A stretch of DNA of 64,000 nt, from the NCBI RefSeq assembly GCF_021390575.1, contig NZ_JAJEJQ010000002.1, forward strand, positions 1,054,001 through 1,118,000, in the 5' to 3' direction. Source of the stretch: Paraburkholderia adhaesiva. GTDB taxonomy: Bacteria; Pseudomonadota; Gammaproteobacteria; Burkholderiales; Burkholderiaceae. The translations under genes and the position numbers were made by a program. The stretch's first letter is position 1. The number at the start of each line of letters is the position of its first letter. Positions 1-8,940 of the stretch are shown piece after piece. Under the pieces are notes generated by a model, which searched no databases, was not told the origin of the DNA, and saw nothing but the letters and a program-made list of their open reading frames with translations.

Positions 1-116
1 CACGCTTCGATGACGAACCAGGCCAGTTGCGTAAGCTTGCCGCGCGCGCTCACGTAGTTTCCCTTGCCAGCTTGCGCAAGATCTATCGTTGCGCTCGTTG
101 CGTTCAACCGTGTCAT
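1..116 (-). CDS. N-terminal fragment of a probable polysaccharide acetyltransferase (truncated by window edge)
   Basis: Only the first 38 codons are present; the rest lies left of the window. The ATG at 116 overlaps the stop of the upstream dioxygenase-like gene as ATGA (113-116), so the two are translationally coupled. The visible peptide has a KGNYVSARGKLTQLAWF stretch followed by the start of a hydrophobic segment. This resembles the N-terminus of WcaF-like colanic-acid acetyltransferases, but too little is visible to be sure of the family. Location beside a sugar-polymer cluster fits an acetyltransferase. Confidence 0.4.
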   Translation of the reverse strand, partial: MTRLNATSATIDLAQAGKGNYVSARGKLTQLAWFVIEA

Positions 117-1096
117 TTCACTAGTGCCTTGATGGCCAGTTTCTTGGCCATCTGAAATGTCTTCGGAAATGTGGTCTCGACGCCGAGCACGATCCGGTTG
201 GACAGCTTTTCCATGTCCTTTGGGCAATGGAATGCCATGCCTTCGAACTCGCGCAGGCTCAGCGGTTTGATTCTGGCCTGGAATTGCAGGAACCGGTGTG
301 ACAGCGGAATGAAATGCGACGTCAGTGAGCTGCGGGAGAACTGTGGCCGCGTCGTACGCAGACTGCCGTGGATCGTCTTCGCGTTCCAGTAGAGCACGTC
401 GCCTTTCTGCAGGAACGGCGCCCGGAATTCGAGCTGATTAACGGCCAGGATCTTCCTCACCAGTTCCTTGTACCGGTCGTGGTTAAACGCGACGTCGAAA
501 TTTTTTCCGTTCTTCGCCATGTCGATCAGGTGAGAGCGCGGGACCACGAAAAAGCGACCCGCACCCGCATCGATATCTTCGAGCGCATACCAGCATCCGG
601 CCATCGCACCGATGTTTTCGCTGTCGAGGTAATACGTGTCCTGATGCGGCCAGGTTTCCGAATTGCCTTCGAAATACATACTCTGCACGAGCTTGCCATC
701 TTCCGAGAAAATCTCCCGGTTGATGGCCTTGATCGTCTCGCTCGCGAACACCTTGACTGCAAGCTGCTTGAGCGTCGCAAAGCGCGTGTCGCCGAGCGAC
801 TGAAGATTGAGCAATGGATTCATCACGAAGCCGTACTCGTTGATCCGGTTTTTTTCCGGATTCGCGGTGGCTTGCCGGTAGATGTACCCCGGGTAGCGCT
901 TTACCGTTTCCTCGAATGCCGCTCTGAGGGAGTCGCAGAGCACCGGCTCCACCGCGTGGCGTACCACCATGTAGCCGTGCTCATCGTAGTAGCGTCCCGC
1001 GCTATGGAGATCGCTCATGTCGAACGTCGTCGAGTTCTGACCGGCAAATTCAGGAATCTCGATCTCGGTTCCAATCGGACTCAAAATCTTGTACAT
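113..1096 (-). CDS. Phytanoyl-CoA dioxygenase (PhyH)-family Fe(II)/2-oxoglutarate oxygenase
   Basis: A 327-residue protein with the PhyH-family double-stranded beta-helix pattern. The iron-binding HxD is visible in WPHQDTYY (His151, Asp153), followed by the distal His243 in KTIHGS and Arg247/Arg250, which could bind 2-oxoglutarate. A mid-domain GRFFVVPRSH strand also fits the family. Members hydroxylate small molecules or lipid-linked substrates with Fe(II), O2 and 2-oxoglutarate; the substrate here cannot be read from sequence. It is coupled by a 4-base overlap to the truncated gene on its left and lies in the same direction as the WcaI-like glycosyltransferase. A role in modifying an EPS sugar or substituent is inferred. 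A GAGG lies upstream of the ATG at 1096. Confidence 0.8.
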   Translation of the reverse strand: MYKILSPIGTEIEIPEFAGQNSTTFDMSDLHSAGRYYDEHGYMVVRHAVEPVLCDSLRAAFEETVKRYPGYIYRQATANPEKNRINEYGFVMNPLLNLQSLGDTRFATLKQLAVKVFASETIKAINREIFSEDGKLVQSMYFEGNSETWPHQDTYYLDSENIGAMAGCWYALEDIDAGAGRFFVVPRSHLIDMAKNGKNFDVAFNHDRYKELVRKILAVNQLEFRAPFLQKGDVLYWNAKTIHGSLRTTRPQFSRSSLTSHFIPLSHRFLQFQARIKPLSLREFEGMAFHCPKDMEKLSNRIVLGVETTFPKTFQMAKKLAIKALVK

Positions 1097-1350
1097 GTTC
1101 GCTGCAACCTCGCGTCAAAAGTTTATTTAACGGCAACGTTCAAACCAGACAGTCCGGATTGCATGCGACGAGCACCAGAAAATTCTGTGTGCCAGACAGG
1201 GCACTGTCAATTTGGGTTGGCGGCTAGTGGCTAGGGATTGTCGCAATGTGCCGAGCCCTGCGGAGCGGTGTCGTGTGGTGTGAACGTTTTTTCAAACGCC
1301 TGGAATCGATTCTTGGCTTGCCGGGCACGATGTTTCAGCCGCCCAGATGT

Positions 1351-2640
1351 TCAGTGCCGCGACCGGATCCTCAAACCGCCAGCTTCGTTTGCCTCGTGAG
1401 TTGACGCCGTTTTCCGGTCGAATGTGCGCGTCGCGATCAACTCGGACTCGAACGCGGCCAGTTCGGTGTCGCGGGCGAACATGGCGACTGCATAGTCGCG
1501 TCCCGCGCGGCCGAGTCTCTCGCGTAGCGGCGCGTCGTCCGCAAGGCGCCGGATCGCCTCTGCCAGCGATGCCGCGTCACCCGGCGGCACTATCACACCG
1601 CGTGGCGCAACGGTCTCGTAGAGTTCGGTCCCGGGACGCGCCATTGCAACCACCGTGCGTCCGCTCGCGAACATGCCAGTCAGTTTCGATGGCATGACCA
1701 GATCCGCGGCGTCGGCACGCTGAGGTAACACGTGGATATCGGCGAGATTGAGCAGCTCGTTTAGCTCTTCGGCGGGGCGCAAATCGATGATGCGGCAGTT
1801 CGGCAGCGAACCGCAGGCGGCCTCGATGCCTGCCCGTGCGGGTCCAGCACCGCAGAGCACGAACGCAAGATCGGCACAGTTGCCCAACTGGAGGATCGCG
1901 TCCGTGAGCACATCCAGTCCCTGCTTGCCGCCCATGTTGCCGGAGTAGAGGATGACGATCGCCTCGGCGGGCAAGCCGAGCACCGCTTTGAGCGTGCCCG
2001 GTTGCGCCAGTGGGAATATGGCGTCGGTGTCGACCCAGTTCGGAAAGTATGCGAGCCGCGCGGGCGACACGCCTTTCGCAATCGCCCGAGTGATCATCCT
2101 GCTGGAAAGCGTCGAAACGCTATCGAAGTGCGTGAGTAGTACACGTTCGGCAAAGAGGGCGAGGCGTTTGAACCACAAGCCCTGCAGAATGCCCAGTTTG
2201 AACGCGGCATCTACTTCGAAATCCTGAATATGAAGCCAGGCATGGGCGCCAGTCAGGCGTGCGACGATCCAGCCAGTCGGCGCATTGAGCAGGCTTGGCG
2301 CGACGCAGAACACCACGTCGGGCCGCCACGCCATGAGAGAAAGCATGACCGGGAGGCTCGAAAGCGCGAAGCTGGCGAGATGTAACAGCCGCCCGAGCGC
2401 CTTCGGTCGCGTCGGTACCCAAAGCGGCGCGCGTGATACGGTCACGCCGTTGCGTTTTTCGCGTGTGTAGCGTTTTGCGTTGAAGTCCGGCGCAACGCGC
2501 CACTCGGGGTAATACGGCGGCGCGCAGACGACGTGGACATCGTGGCCCCGAGCCGCGAGCCAGACCGCCATTTCGCCGGTGTACTTGCCTATCCCGGTCA
2601 TTTCAGGCGCGTAGTTGATGCCGTAGATCAGGATCTTCAC
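1351..2640 (-). CDS. WcaI/WbuB-type glycosyltransferase family 4
   Basis: A 429-residue GT-B enzyme. The N-terminus (KILIYGINYAPEMTG, then a GKYTGEMAVWLAARGHDV motif) is diagnostic of the WcaI/WbuB group, which transfers a sugar onto a lipid-linked intermediate in colanic-acid-type polymers. The C-terminal half has the GT4 donor-site pattern, including YSGNMGGKQGL and a late acidic/Gly segment. The start is GTG at 2640, with GGAGGG four bases upstream. The gene is transcribed away from the main EPS operon, across the long AT-rich region shared with the AraC-type regulator, and ends 254 bases before the dioxygenase gene. The donor and acceptor sugars are unknown. Confidence 0.85.
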   Translation of the reverse strand: MKILIYGINYAPEMTGIGKYTGEMAVWLAARGHDVHVVCAPPYYPEWRVAPDFNAKRYTREKRNGVTVSRAPLWVPTRPKALGRLLHLASFALSSLPVMLSLMAWRPDVVFCVAPSLLNAPTGWIVARLTGAHAWLHIQDFEVDAAFKLGILQGLWFKRLALFAERVLLTHFDSVSTLSSRMITRAIAKGVSPARLAYFPNWVDTDAIFPLAQPGTLKAVLGLPAEAIVILYSGNMGGKQGLDVLTDAILQLGNCADLAFVLCGAGPARAGIEAACGSLPNCRIIDLRPAEELNELLNLADIHVLPQRADAADLVMPSKLTGMFASGRTVVAMARPGTELYETVAPRGVIVPPGDAASLAEAIRRLADDAPLRERLGRAGRDYAVAMFARDTELAAFESELIATRTFDRKTASTHEANEAGGLRIRSRH

Positions 2641-3002
2641 AGGCCCTCCGTTCGCGGCACGTCAGTGGGCGATCGCTGAGACGATTATCAGCGCGGCGAA
2701 ATAACGGAAACCGCCATCGTTTCGTGACGATCGGCCATCGTGTGATGCGCCGGACCGTCGATTCGCGACGATGGGTGTGGTGGATTCTCGACGAGCGGTT
2801 ATTGCTATCGCGGCGTGACTCGAACCGGAAATCCTGACATGGTGCAGTTCGTTACCTGCGCTACGGCGTTTGTTTCATACCGATTTGTATTTTTTATATG
2901 GTGCGGCGCGGAAAATTTTACCCGAATTTGATTTACTCGTCCGTGCTATTGCCGATTATTTACGATTTGCTAACCGAATTTTTTCGCTTGAATCTCTTTT
3001 AA

Positions 3003-3018
3003 CTTAAGTGTTCTTAAG
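3003..3018. promoter_or_regulatory. Paired CTTAAG palindromes, operator-like
   Basis: CTTAAG-TGTT-CTTAAG: two copies of a 6-bp palindrome with 10-bp centre spacing, about one helical turn. The pair lies about 30 bp upstream of the sigma-54-like site at 3047. The geometry fits a dimeric regulator, but the binding protein is unknown. Confidence 0.3.
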
Positions 3019-3046
3019 CTTTAATCGCGATTCAGGTTCAATGTGC

Positions 3047-3062
3047 TGGCATATAAGATGCA
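3047..3062 (+). promoter_or_regulatory. Sigma-54 (RpoN)-like promoter element
   Basis: TGGCATATAAGATGCA matches the -24/-12 layout TGGCAC-N5-TTGCA, with the invariant GG and GC at the correct 10-bp spacing; two less critical positions differ. It points toward the regulator at 3509, leaving a leader of about 440 bases. RpoN control of EPS is known in related genera; use of this particular site is unproven. Confidence 0.4.
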
Positions 3063-3508
3063 ACCGAAAATTCAGAAACCATACCCAATAGATCAGATGA
3101 ATATTTGAACCACCAAATTTATGAACTTGTTATGCAAAAACGTCAGGTTTTTATATACATAATCGGCTGCAACGCATTGATTGCGCTCATACAAAGCAAC
3201 AATGATGTTGCGGGTGTGCACCAGAAATGGACCAGATTGCACCAAACGGAATTTCCACTTCGATCCGGATGCGCAACAAGCCCGCAAGACAAATATGCTT
3301 GCACGCTATATATGATGCGACTCAATTTAGAGAAAACAATTGCAGGGTCCTGACATCCGCCAACATCTCGTCTATTTCCGTCACGACACACATTCGCAAT
3401 TTCAGCGACCTATGATGCAGTGCACATGGGCCGATATATAAAACGGGAATCAATACCGTAAAAAAAGGGAGGCGAACCGAACACTCAATAACGGGATGGG
3501 AAACTGTC

Positions 3509-4510
3509 ATGGCATACGCCAGTTTTGAGGATCGAGACTTGCCCACAAGGCATTCGGCGAAAAAGTTCGCACCTGGGTTGGCACGTCAGGTCGGGCTCGT
3601 TCTCTTCGATGGTTTTTCTCTGCTCGGCACCGGCATGGTGGCCGAAGTGCTCCAGCTTGCCAACGAAATCGCGGCTGTCGATGAGGGCGGCGAGCCTACC
3701 TATCGCGTCTGGCTGCTCTCCGTGAGAGGAGGGGGCATCGCGTGTTCATCTTCGCTCGAACTTGCCACGGTCGCCATCGACGCAGCCAGTCAGCTGCGCT
3801 TCGACGCGCTCTACATCGGCGGCGGCCGCTCGGCCATGCAGGCGATCGAGGACATCCGCCTGATCGCGTGGTTGCGTCGCGTGGTGGCGACCACCACCGA
3901 GGTGCGCGCGATCGGGAACGGGCAACGACTGCTCGAAGCAGCCGGGATAGAGACCGCGCGAGCGGCGCCCGAGCTGCCCGCGCACGTCGCGAGCGCCTCC
4001 GACGAACCGCTCGGTGACGACCACCACGAAGCGTTGAAGTCCGCATTGACGATGATACGGCGCGATCTTGGAGTCGAAATCGCGCGCAAGGTCGGCGAGC
4101 GGGCGTTGCCGAGCATCTCGACGCGATTGTCGGCATTGTTCGCCGATGCCACGCGTGCGACGCCCGGCGAAAAGGTGTGGGCGTCTGCGCGTTGGCTCCA
4201 GGAGAACTGCGAGCGACCCATTTCAGTCAGCGACGCAGCGCAGACCTTCGCGATGAGCGAACGCAATTATCTTCGGTGCTTCAAGCTCGAACTCGGTGTG
4301 ACGCCCTCGGACTATCTGCTCCAGGTGCGTCTGGAATTGACATGTCAATTGCTCGTCAACACGGACCTGCCGGTCGACAAGGTGGCGCGCCGTTGCGGCA
4401 TGCGTGACGGCGACCGTCTCTCGAAGATTTTCCGCAGCCGGCTCGGTGTATCGCCAACCGAATATCGCAATCGTCACCGCGTCCACGTGGACAACGTGAT
4501 AGGCCAATAG
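3509..4510 (+). CDS. GlxA-family AraC-type transcriptional regulator
   Basis: 333 residues in two domains. Residues about 25-190 form a DJ-1/PfpI-like (class I glutamine amidotransferase-like) domain beginning QVGLVLFDGFSLLG; the visible sequence gives no sign of catalytic function. Residues about 230-325 form the AraC/XylS double helix-turn-helix, with the second-helix signature VARRCGMRDGDRLSKIFRSRLGVSPTEYR. The ATG at 3509 follows a GGGATGGGA stretch; its length agrees with the family (about 320-340). Placed at the head of the EPS operon and followed by a hairpin, it is the likely local activator of the locus. The ligand is unknown. Confidence 0.88.
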   Translation: MAYASFEDRDLPTRHSAKKFAPGLARQVGLVLFDGFSLLGTGMVAEVLQLANEIAAVDEGGEPTYRVWLLSVRGGGIACSSSLELATVAIDAASQLRFDALYIGGGRSAMQAIEDIRLIAWLRRVVATTTEVRAIGNGQRLLEAAGIETARAAPELPAHVASASDEPLGDDHHEALKSALTMIRRDLGVEIARKVGERALPSISTRLSALFADATRATPGEKVWASARWLQENCERPISVSDAAQTFAMSERNYLRCFKLELGVTPSDYLLQVRLELTCQLLVNTDLPVDKVARRCGMRDGDRLSKIFRSRLGVSPTEYRNRHRVHVDNVIGQ

Positions 4511-4515
4511 CGAGA

Positions 4516-4540
4516 CCTGGCCGGCGCAGCACCGGCCAGG
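4516..4540 (+). terminator. Strong hairpin after the AraC-type regulator
   Basis: A perfect 9-bp stem CCTGGCCGG/CCGGCCAGG with a 7-base loop starts 5 bases after the regulator stop. No T-tract follows, so it may act as a weak terminator or mRNA-stabilising hairpin that separates the regulator from manC. Confidence 0.5.
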
Positions 4541-4682
4541 AATCTATGGCGTAGCGCAATGCCCGCCGGTTTCAATTGCCAATAGAGCATTGGACGAATG
4601 AGCGCTGGCCGCCGACGGCCTCAGCGTAAGGGGACGTAGTTCGTGCAGTTTCAACTCTTTTGTAAAAAAGGAGTACGAAGCG

Positions 4683-6248
4683 ATGAGCCTTGATTCCGGA
4701 AAAAGCAACAAATCGGAAACTGTGTCGCTGGATGCAGCGCACTCGGCGCTGGTGAGCGTCGATGTCGCCAGCGGAAGTACGTCCGTCGCTTTGCCGTCGA
4801 CGCTGCGCCTCCTGCCCGTCGTCCTGGCGGGCGGTGCGGGTACGCGCTTGTGGCCAATGTCGCGTGAGCAGTATCCGAAGCAACTGATCGGCGTTATCGG
4901 CGAAGACTCGCTGCTGCAAGCCACGATGCGACGTCTAGCGAGATTCCCCGCACCGTGGGAGGTTATGCGCGAGCCGATCGTCGTCTGCGGTGAGGAGCAT
5001 CGTTTTCTGACCGCCGACCAGATGCATGCGTGCGGTGTCGATGTGCGCATGATCGTCGAACCGGAACGGCGTGACACGGCCCCTGCGCTGACGCTTGCTG
5101 CGGCAGCTGCCTGCGCCGAAGGCGGCGATGCGATCATCGTCGCTATGCCGGCCGACCATGCCATCGCAGACGTCGCCGCTTTCCAGCACGCAATCAGCGT
5201 GGCGGCGAACCATGCGCAAAGAGGCGCGATCGCGACGCTCGGCGTTCCGCCAACGCACGTGGATACCGCGTTTGGTTACATCCGCCTCGGCAGGCCGCTG
5301 CAGGGCGACGGCGACGTGCGCGAGATCGCCAGCTTCGTCGAGAAACCGGCGCCCGAACTTGCTGCACAGTATGTCGAAACCGGCGACTACTGGTGGAACA
5401 GCGGAATCTTCGTCGTGCGCGCAACGGTCTGGCTCGACACATTGCAGCGCCTGCAACCCGACATGCACGACGCCTGTGTGGCCGCTTACGCGTCGGGGCA
5501 GCGTGACGGCGCGTTTTACAGGCCGCAGCGGGACTGCTTCAAGGCTTCGCCGTCCGACTCGATCGACTATGCCGTGATGGAGCGGCTCGGCACGGACGCG
5601 GCGCTCGCGCCTGGTGTGGTGGTGCCGCTCGATGCGGGCTGGTCCGATCTCGGCTCATGGGATGCCGTGTGGGATGCGCTCGACAAGGACTGCGACGGCA
5701 ACGTAGCGCGCGGGCGCGTGGTGTTCGAGAACGCGACGTCGAGTTACGCGCACTCGGAAGGGCGGCTCGTCGCTTGCGTGGGCGTCAACAACGTCGTCGT
5801 GGTCGAGACCGATGACGCCGTGCTCGTCGCCGATCGCTCGCATGTGAAAGACGTCAAGGGGCTCGTGGCGAAAATCAAGGCGCAGCAGGCACCCGAGGCC
5901 AACCTGCACCGCAAGGTGCGGCGGCCGTGGGGCTATTACGACTCGATCGATCACGGCGGCCGCTTTCAGGTCAAGCGCATCGTCGTGAATTGCGGTGCGC
6001 AGTTGTCGCTGCAATTGCACCACCATCGGGCCGAGCACTGGGTCGTCGTCAGCGGCACGGCGCTCGTCACGCGCGGCGATGAGCACTTCATGCTCACCGA
6101 AAACGAGTCCACCTACATTCCCATCGGCGTGCGCCATCGACTGGAGAATCCCGGCAAGCTGCCGCTTGAAATCATCGAAGTGCAGTCGGGCGCCTATCTC
6201 GGCGAGGACGACATCGTCCGCTTCGATGACACCTATGGCCGTATCTGA
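4683..6248 (+). CDS. manC: Bifunctional mannose-1-phosphate guanylyltransferase / mannose-6-phosphate isomerase
   Basis: 521 residues; type II ManC/AlgA/BceA architecture. The N-terminal nucleotidyltransferase carries the signature GGAGTRLWPMSREQYPKQL (about residues 50-68) and FVEKP near residue 217. The C-terminal cupin-type isomerase domain carries QLHHHRAEHWVVVSGTA near residue 445. The enzyme converts fructose-6-phosphate to mannose-6-phosphate and mannose-1-phosphate plus GTP to GDP-mannose in the cytoplasm. A phosphomannomutase is needed between these steps and is not encoded here. An AAGGAG precedes the ATG. The first about 40 residues are longer than usual and Ser/Thr-rich. Its presence indicates that the polymer contains mannose or a GDP-mannose-derived sugar (fucose, rhamnose). 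Confidence 0.95.
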   Translation: MSLDSGKSNKSETVSLDAAHSALVSVDVASGSTSVALPSTLRLLPVVLAGGAGTRLWPMSREQYPKQLIGVIGEDSLLQATMRRLARFPAPWEVMREPIVVCGEEHRFLTADQMHACGVDVRMIVEPERRDTAPALTLAAAAACAEGGDAIIVAMPADHAIADVAAFQHAISVAANHAQRGAIATLGVPPTHVDTAFGYIRLGRPLQGDGDVREIASFVEKPAPELAAQYVETGDYWWNSGIFVVRATVWLDTLQRLQPDMHDACVAAYASGQRDGAFYRPQRDCFKASPSDSIDYAVMERLGTDAALAPGVVVPLDAGWSDLGSWDAVWDALDKDCDGNVARGRVVFENATSSYAHSEGRLVACVGVNNVVVVETDDAVLVADRSHVKDVKGLVAKIKAQQAPEANLHRKVRRPWGYYDSIDHGGRFQVKRIVVNCGAQLSLQLHHHRAEHWVVVSGTALVTRGDEHFMLTENESTYIPIGVRHRLENPGKLPLEIIEVQSGAYLGEDDIVRFDDTYGRI

Positions 6249-6280
6249 GCGTAACCGATCGTTCCAACCGGAGTGCGTCG

Positions 6281-7699
6281 ATGAGTGCGGTCGAGTTCGT
6301 GCCGGAGTCACCGGCTGCGTTTGGCGGCATCCAGGGATTGCTTGCGCGCCTCCTGGATCTCTCGCTGATCGTCGCCTGTGCGCGTCTTGCGATCTGGCTG
6401 CATCCGCCGACGCAGGTCTCGCCCGCGGTCGTGAGCGCGTTCGTGCTGTTCGCGTGCGCGTTCGCGATGGCCGGGTTTCCGGTGTTCGGCGTCTATCAGT
6501 CATGGCGCGGCCGCTCCGTCGTGCGCTTTCTCTCCCATGTCACGCTCGCGTGGGCGAGCGTCGCGGCACTGACGCTTGTGATGGCTTTTGCGGCCCATAT
6601 TACCGATCTCGTGTCGCGTCTGTGGTTCACCTCGTGGGTCAGCTCGACGGCCGCCGCGATGATCGGCGCGAGACTCATCGTGCGCGCGGCCCTCTCGCGT
6701 GCACGCAATGCCGGCATGAACCTGCGTCATGTCGCGGTCGTCGGTTGCGGCGAGCATTGTCAGGACATCGTCGAGACGATTCGACGTGCGCCCGCCACGG
6801 GCTTTCGCGCCTCGGTCGCGTTCGACGCCCGCCCGAGCGATGGCGTGAAGATCAGCGGCGTGCCGGCGTTCAGGACGATCGAGCCTTTCGTCGATTTCGT
6901 GCGGCGCAACGGCATTCAGGAGATCTGGCTCGCACTGCCGCTTTGCGAGGAGCGGACGCTGCTGCGTTTTGTGAATGCGTTTCGCGACGATCTCGTGAAC
7001 GTGCGCTTCATTCCGGACGTACGCAGCCTCGCGCTGTTCGGCAGCGCGATGATCGACCTCGTCGGCATGCCTGCCATCAACCTGGTCGCTTCGCCATTAC
7101 CGGCTCACGCGATGGTCAAAAAGGAAGTCTTCGACCGCGTGTTTGCAGCCATCGCGCTCATTGCGCTGACGCCGCTTTTCATCGTCATCGCGATTGCCGT
7201 GAAGTGCTCGTCGCCGGGGCCCGTGTTCTTTACGCAGAAGCGCATGGGTGCGGACGGGCGCGTTTTTCGCATCCACAAGTTCCGCACGATGCGCGTGCAT
7301 GCCGAAGCCGCAGGTCAGGTGCGGCAGGCGACGCGCGGCGATCCGCGCATCACGCGAGTGGGGGCGCTCTTGCGCCGCACGAGCCTCGACGAGCTTCCGC
7401 AGTTCTACAACGTGTTGCGCGGCGAGATGTCCGTGGTCGGACCGCGCCCGCACGCAATCGAGCATGACGAGCTGTATCGCAAGATCGTCAGTGGCTATAT
7501 CCATCGCTATCGCATCAAACCCGGCATCACCGGCTGGGCGCAGGTGAATGGCTTTCGTGGCGAGACGGACCGCGTCGAAAAGATGGTGAGCCGCGTCGAA
7601 CACGATCTCTATTACCTGCATCACTGGTCGTTCGCGCTCGACATGCGGATCGTCGCCGCGACCATCGTGAAAGGGCTTGTCAATCGCAACGCGTATTGA
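6281..7699 (+). CDS. Undecaprenyl-phosphate glucose (hexose-1-P) phosphotransferase, WcaJ/WbaP family
   Basis: 472-residue polyprenyl-phosphate hexose-1-phosphate transferase, the initiating enzyme of EPS repeat-unit assembly. The N-terminal third has several hydrophobic membrane segments, followed by a CoA-binding-like/Rossmann region (about 140-260). The catalytic domain (about 275-472) begins with a membrane helix and contains SPGPVFFTQKRMG, KFRTM, TSLDELPQFYNVLRGEMS and VVGPRPHA, the family fingerprints. It transfers sugar-1-phosphate from a UDP-sugar to undecaprenyl phosphate at the inner membrane. It lies 32 bases after manC. Glucose as first sugar follows from subfamily resemblance and is less certain than the reaction type. 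Confidence 0.92.
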   Translation: MSAVEFVPESPAAFGGIQGLLARLLDLSLIVACARLAIWLHPPTQVSPAVVSAFVLFACAFAMAGFPVFGVYQSWRGRSVVRFLSHVTLAWASVAALTLVMAFAAHITDLVSRLWFTSWVSSTAAAMIGARLIVRAALSRARNAGMNLRHVAVVGCGEHCQDIVETIRRAPATGFRASVAFDARPSDGVKISGVPAFRTIEPFVDFVRRNGIQEIWLALPLCEERTLLRFVNAFRDDLVNVRFIPDVRSLALFGSAMIDLVGMPAINLVASPLPAHAMVKKEVFDRVFAAIALIALTPLFIVIAIAVKCSSPGPVFFTQKRMGADGRVFRIHKFRTMRVHAEAAGQVRQATRGDPRITRVGALLRRTSLDELPQFYNVLRGEMSVVGPRPHAIEHDELYRKIVSGYIHRYRIKPGITGWAQVNGFRGETDRVEKMVSRVEHDLYYLHHWSFALDMRIVAATIVKGLVNRNAY

Positions 7700-7734
7700 G
7701 CGCTGCGGGATCTGTTTTACAGGGAAGGTTGCAC

Positions 7735-8940
7735 ATGAACATGACCATGTCGTGCGCATTCCGGAAGACCGCCATGGCGCCTGCCGCCCGCGCGCTGCGC
7801 TACGCAATGCCGGGCGTGGCTGCTGCAACGCTGCTGGCCGCGTGCTCATCCGTCGCCCCCGGGATGCGCATGGACACGCCGCCCACCTTGCCGACCGGCG
7901 AGAGCGCACCCGGCGGCGCGGGTGGCGAGAATGCAGCAGCGCAGGGGCAGCAGGAGATCCCCGTCACCGAGATCACGTTGAAGCTGATCCGCGACCTGAA
8001 CACGACACCGGGCCCGGACCAGATCTACACCGAACTTCAATCGGGTACAAAACCCGGGCCGTATACGCTCGGGCCCGGCGACGTCGTCGATATCACGGTC
8101 TGGGATCATCCGGAGCTGATCCAGTCGCAAGGCCAGGCGAACGCACCGGCCGTGTCACATCCGTCCGATCCCGCGCCGGGCTTCGTCGTCGATCAGGATG
8201 GCTATCTGCAGTTTCCGTACATTGGACGCGAGCACGTCGCGGGTCTGACGATCGAGGACGTGCAGCGTATCGTCTACAGGAAGCTCGCCGAGTACTACAC
8301 CAACCCGCAGGTGACAGTGCGCATCGTTTCGTACCGCGCGAAACAGGTCTTCGTGGACGGCGAAGTGACGACGCCTGGCGCGTTCGCCATCACCGACGTG
8401 CCAATGACGCTGTACCAGGCCATCACGCGAGCAGGCGGCTTCACAAAGAACGCGGATCAGAGCCAGGTCGTGCTCGTGCGCGAGGGCAAGTCGTATCGGC
8501 TGAACCTGCCCGAAATGCTCGCGCGCGGCGAGAATCCGTCCAGCATCCGCCTGCGTAACGGCGACATGCTCCGCATCGTGGCGCGCGAGGAGCATGGCGT
8601 CTACGTGATGGGTGAAGTGTCGAAGCCTGTGACGGCCGTGCCGCTGCGCGACGGCAAGCTGAACCTGAGCGACGCGATTTCGCAGGCAGGCAGCATCAGC
8701 CGCGACACGTCCAGCCCGCGGCAACTTTATGTGATCCGGGGCTCGACGACGGCCAAGCCGCAAGTGTTCCATCTCGACGCCGGCTCGCCCGTGTCGATGA
8801 TTCTCGCCAACCAGTTTCCACTTCAGCCGGAAGATGTCGTGTACGTCGACAGCAACGGGCTCGTGCGTCTCAGTCGCGTGCTGAACCTTCTCCTTCCCGG
8901 AATCAACGCGGCCTTGACCGCAGCGGTGTTGTCGAAATGA
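7735..8940 (+). CDS. wza: Wza-like polysaccharide export outer-membrane lipoprotein
   Basis: About 401 residues from the ATG at 7735, chosen because AGGGAAGG lies seven bases upstream; the TTG at 7696 would overlap the previous stop and lacks an RBS. The lipoprotein signal peptide ends in the lipobox LLAAC, with acylated Cys37. Next come the Poly_export domain (PGDVVDITVWDHPEL) and repeated SLBB-type segments (VFVDGEVTTPGAFAIT, GVYVMGEVSKPVTAV). Wza-type proteins form the octameric outer-membrane channel for EPS and pair with the Wzc-like kinase, whose start overlaps this stop by four bases (ATGA). Confidence 0.93.
   Translation: MNMTMSCAFRKTAMAPAARALRYAMPGVAAATLLAACSSVAPGMRMDTPPTLPTGESAPGGAGGENAAAQGQQEIPVTEITLKLIRDLNTTPGPDQIYTELQSGTKPGPYTLGPGDVVDITVWDHPELIQSQGQANAPAVSHPSDPAPGFVVDQDGYLQFPYIGREHVAGLTIEDVQRIVYRKLAEYYTNPQVTVRIVSYRAKQVFVDGEVTTPGAFAITDVPMTLYQAITRAGGFTKNADQSQVVLVREGKSYRLNLPEMLARGENPSSIRLRNGDMLRIVAREEHGVYVMGEVSKPVTAVPLRDGKLNLSDAISQAGSISRDTSSPRQLYVIRGSTTAKPQVFHLDAGSPVSMILANQFPLQPEDVVYVDSNGLVRLSRVLNLLLPGINAALTAAVLSK

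Larger units (their letters stand above)
2641..3508. promoter_or_regulatory. 868-bp AT-rich divergent regulatory region of the EPS island
   Basis: No convincing gene is present: the short open frames here lack RBSs and family-like sequence. Base composition drops sharply (about 2870-3480 is AT-rich) against a GC-rich background. The region separates the leftward WcaI-like gene from the rightward regulator and EPS operon. It contains a paired CTTAAG palindrome (3003-3018) and a sigma-54-like element (3047-3062). AT-rich upstream regions of this kind are typical H-NS/MvaT-type silencing targets in proteobacterial surface loci; this is inference. Confidence 0.6.
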
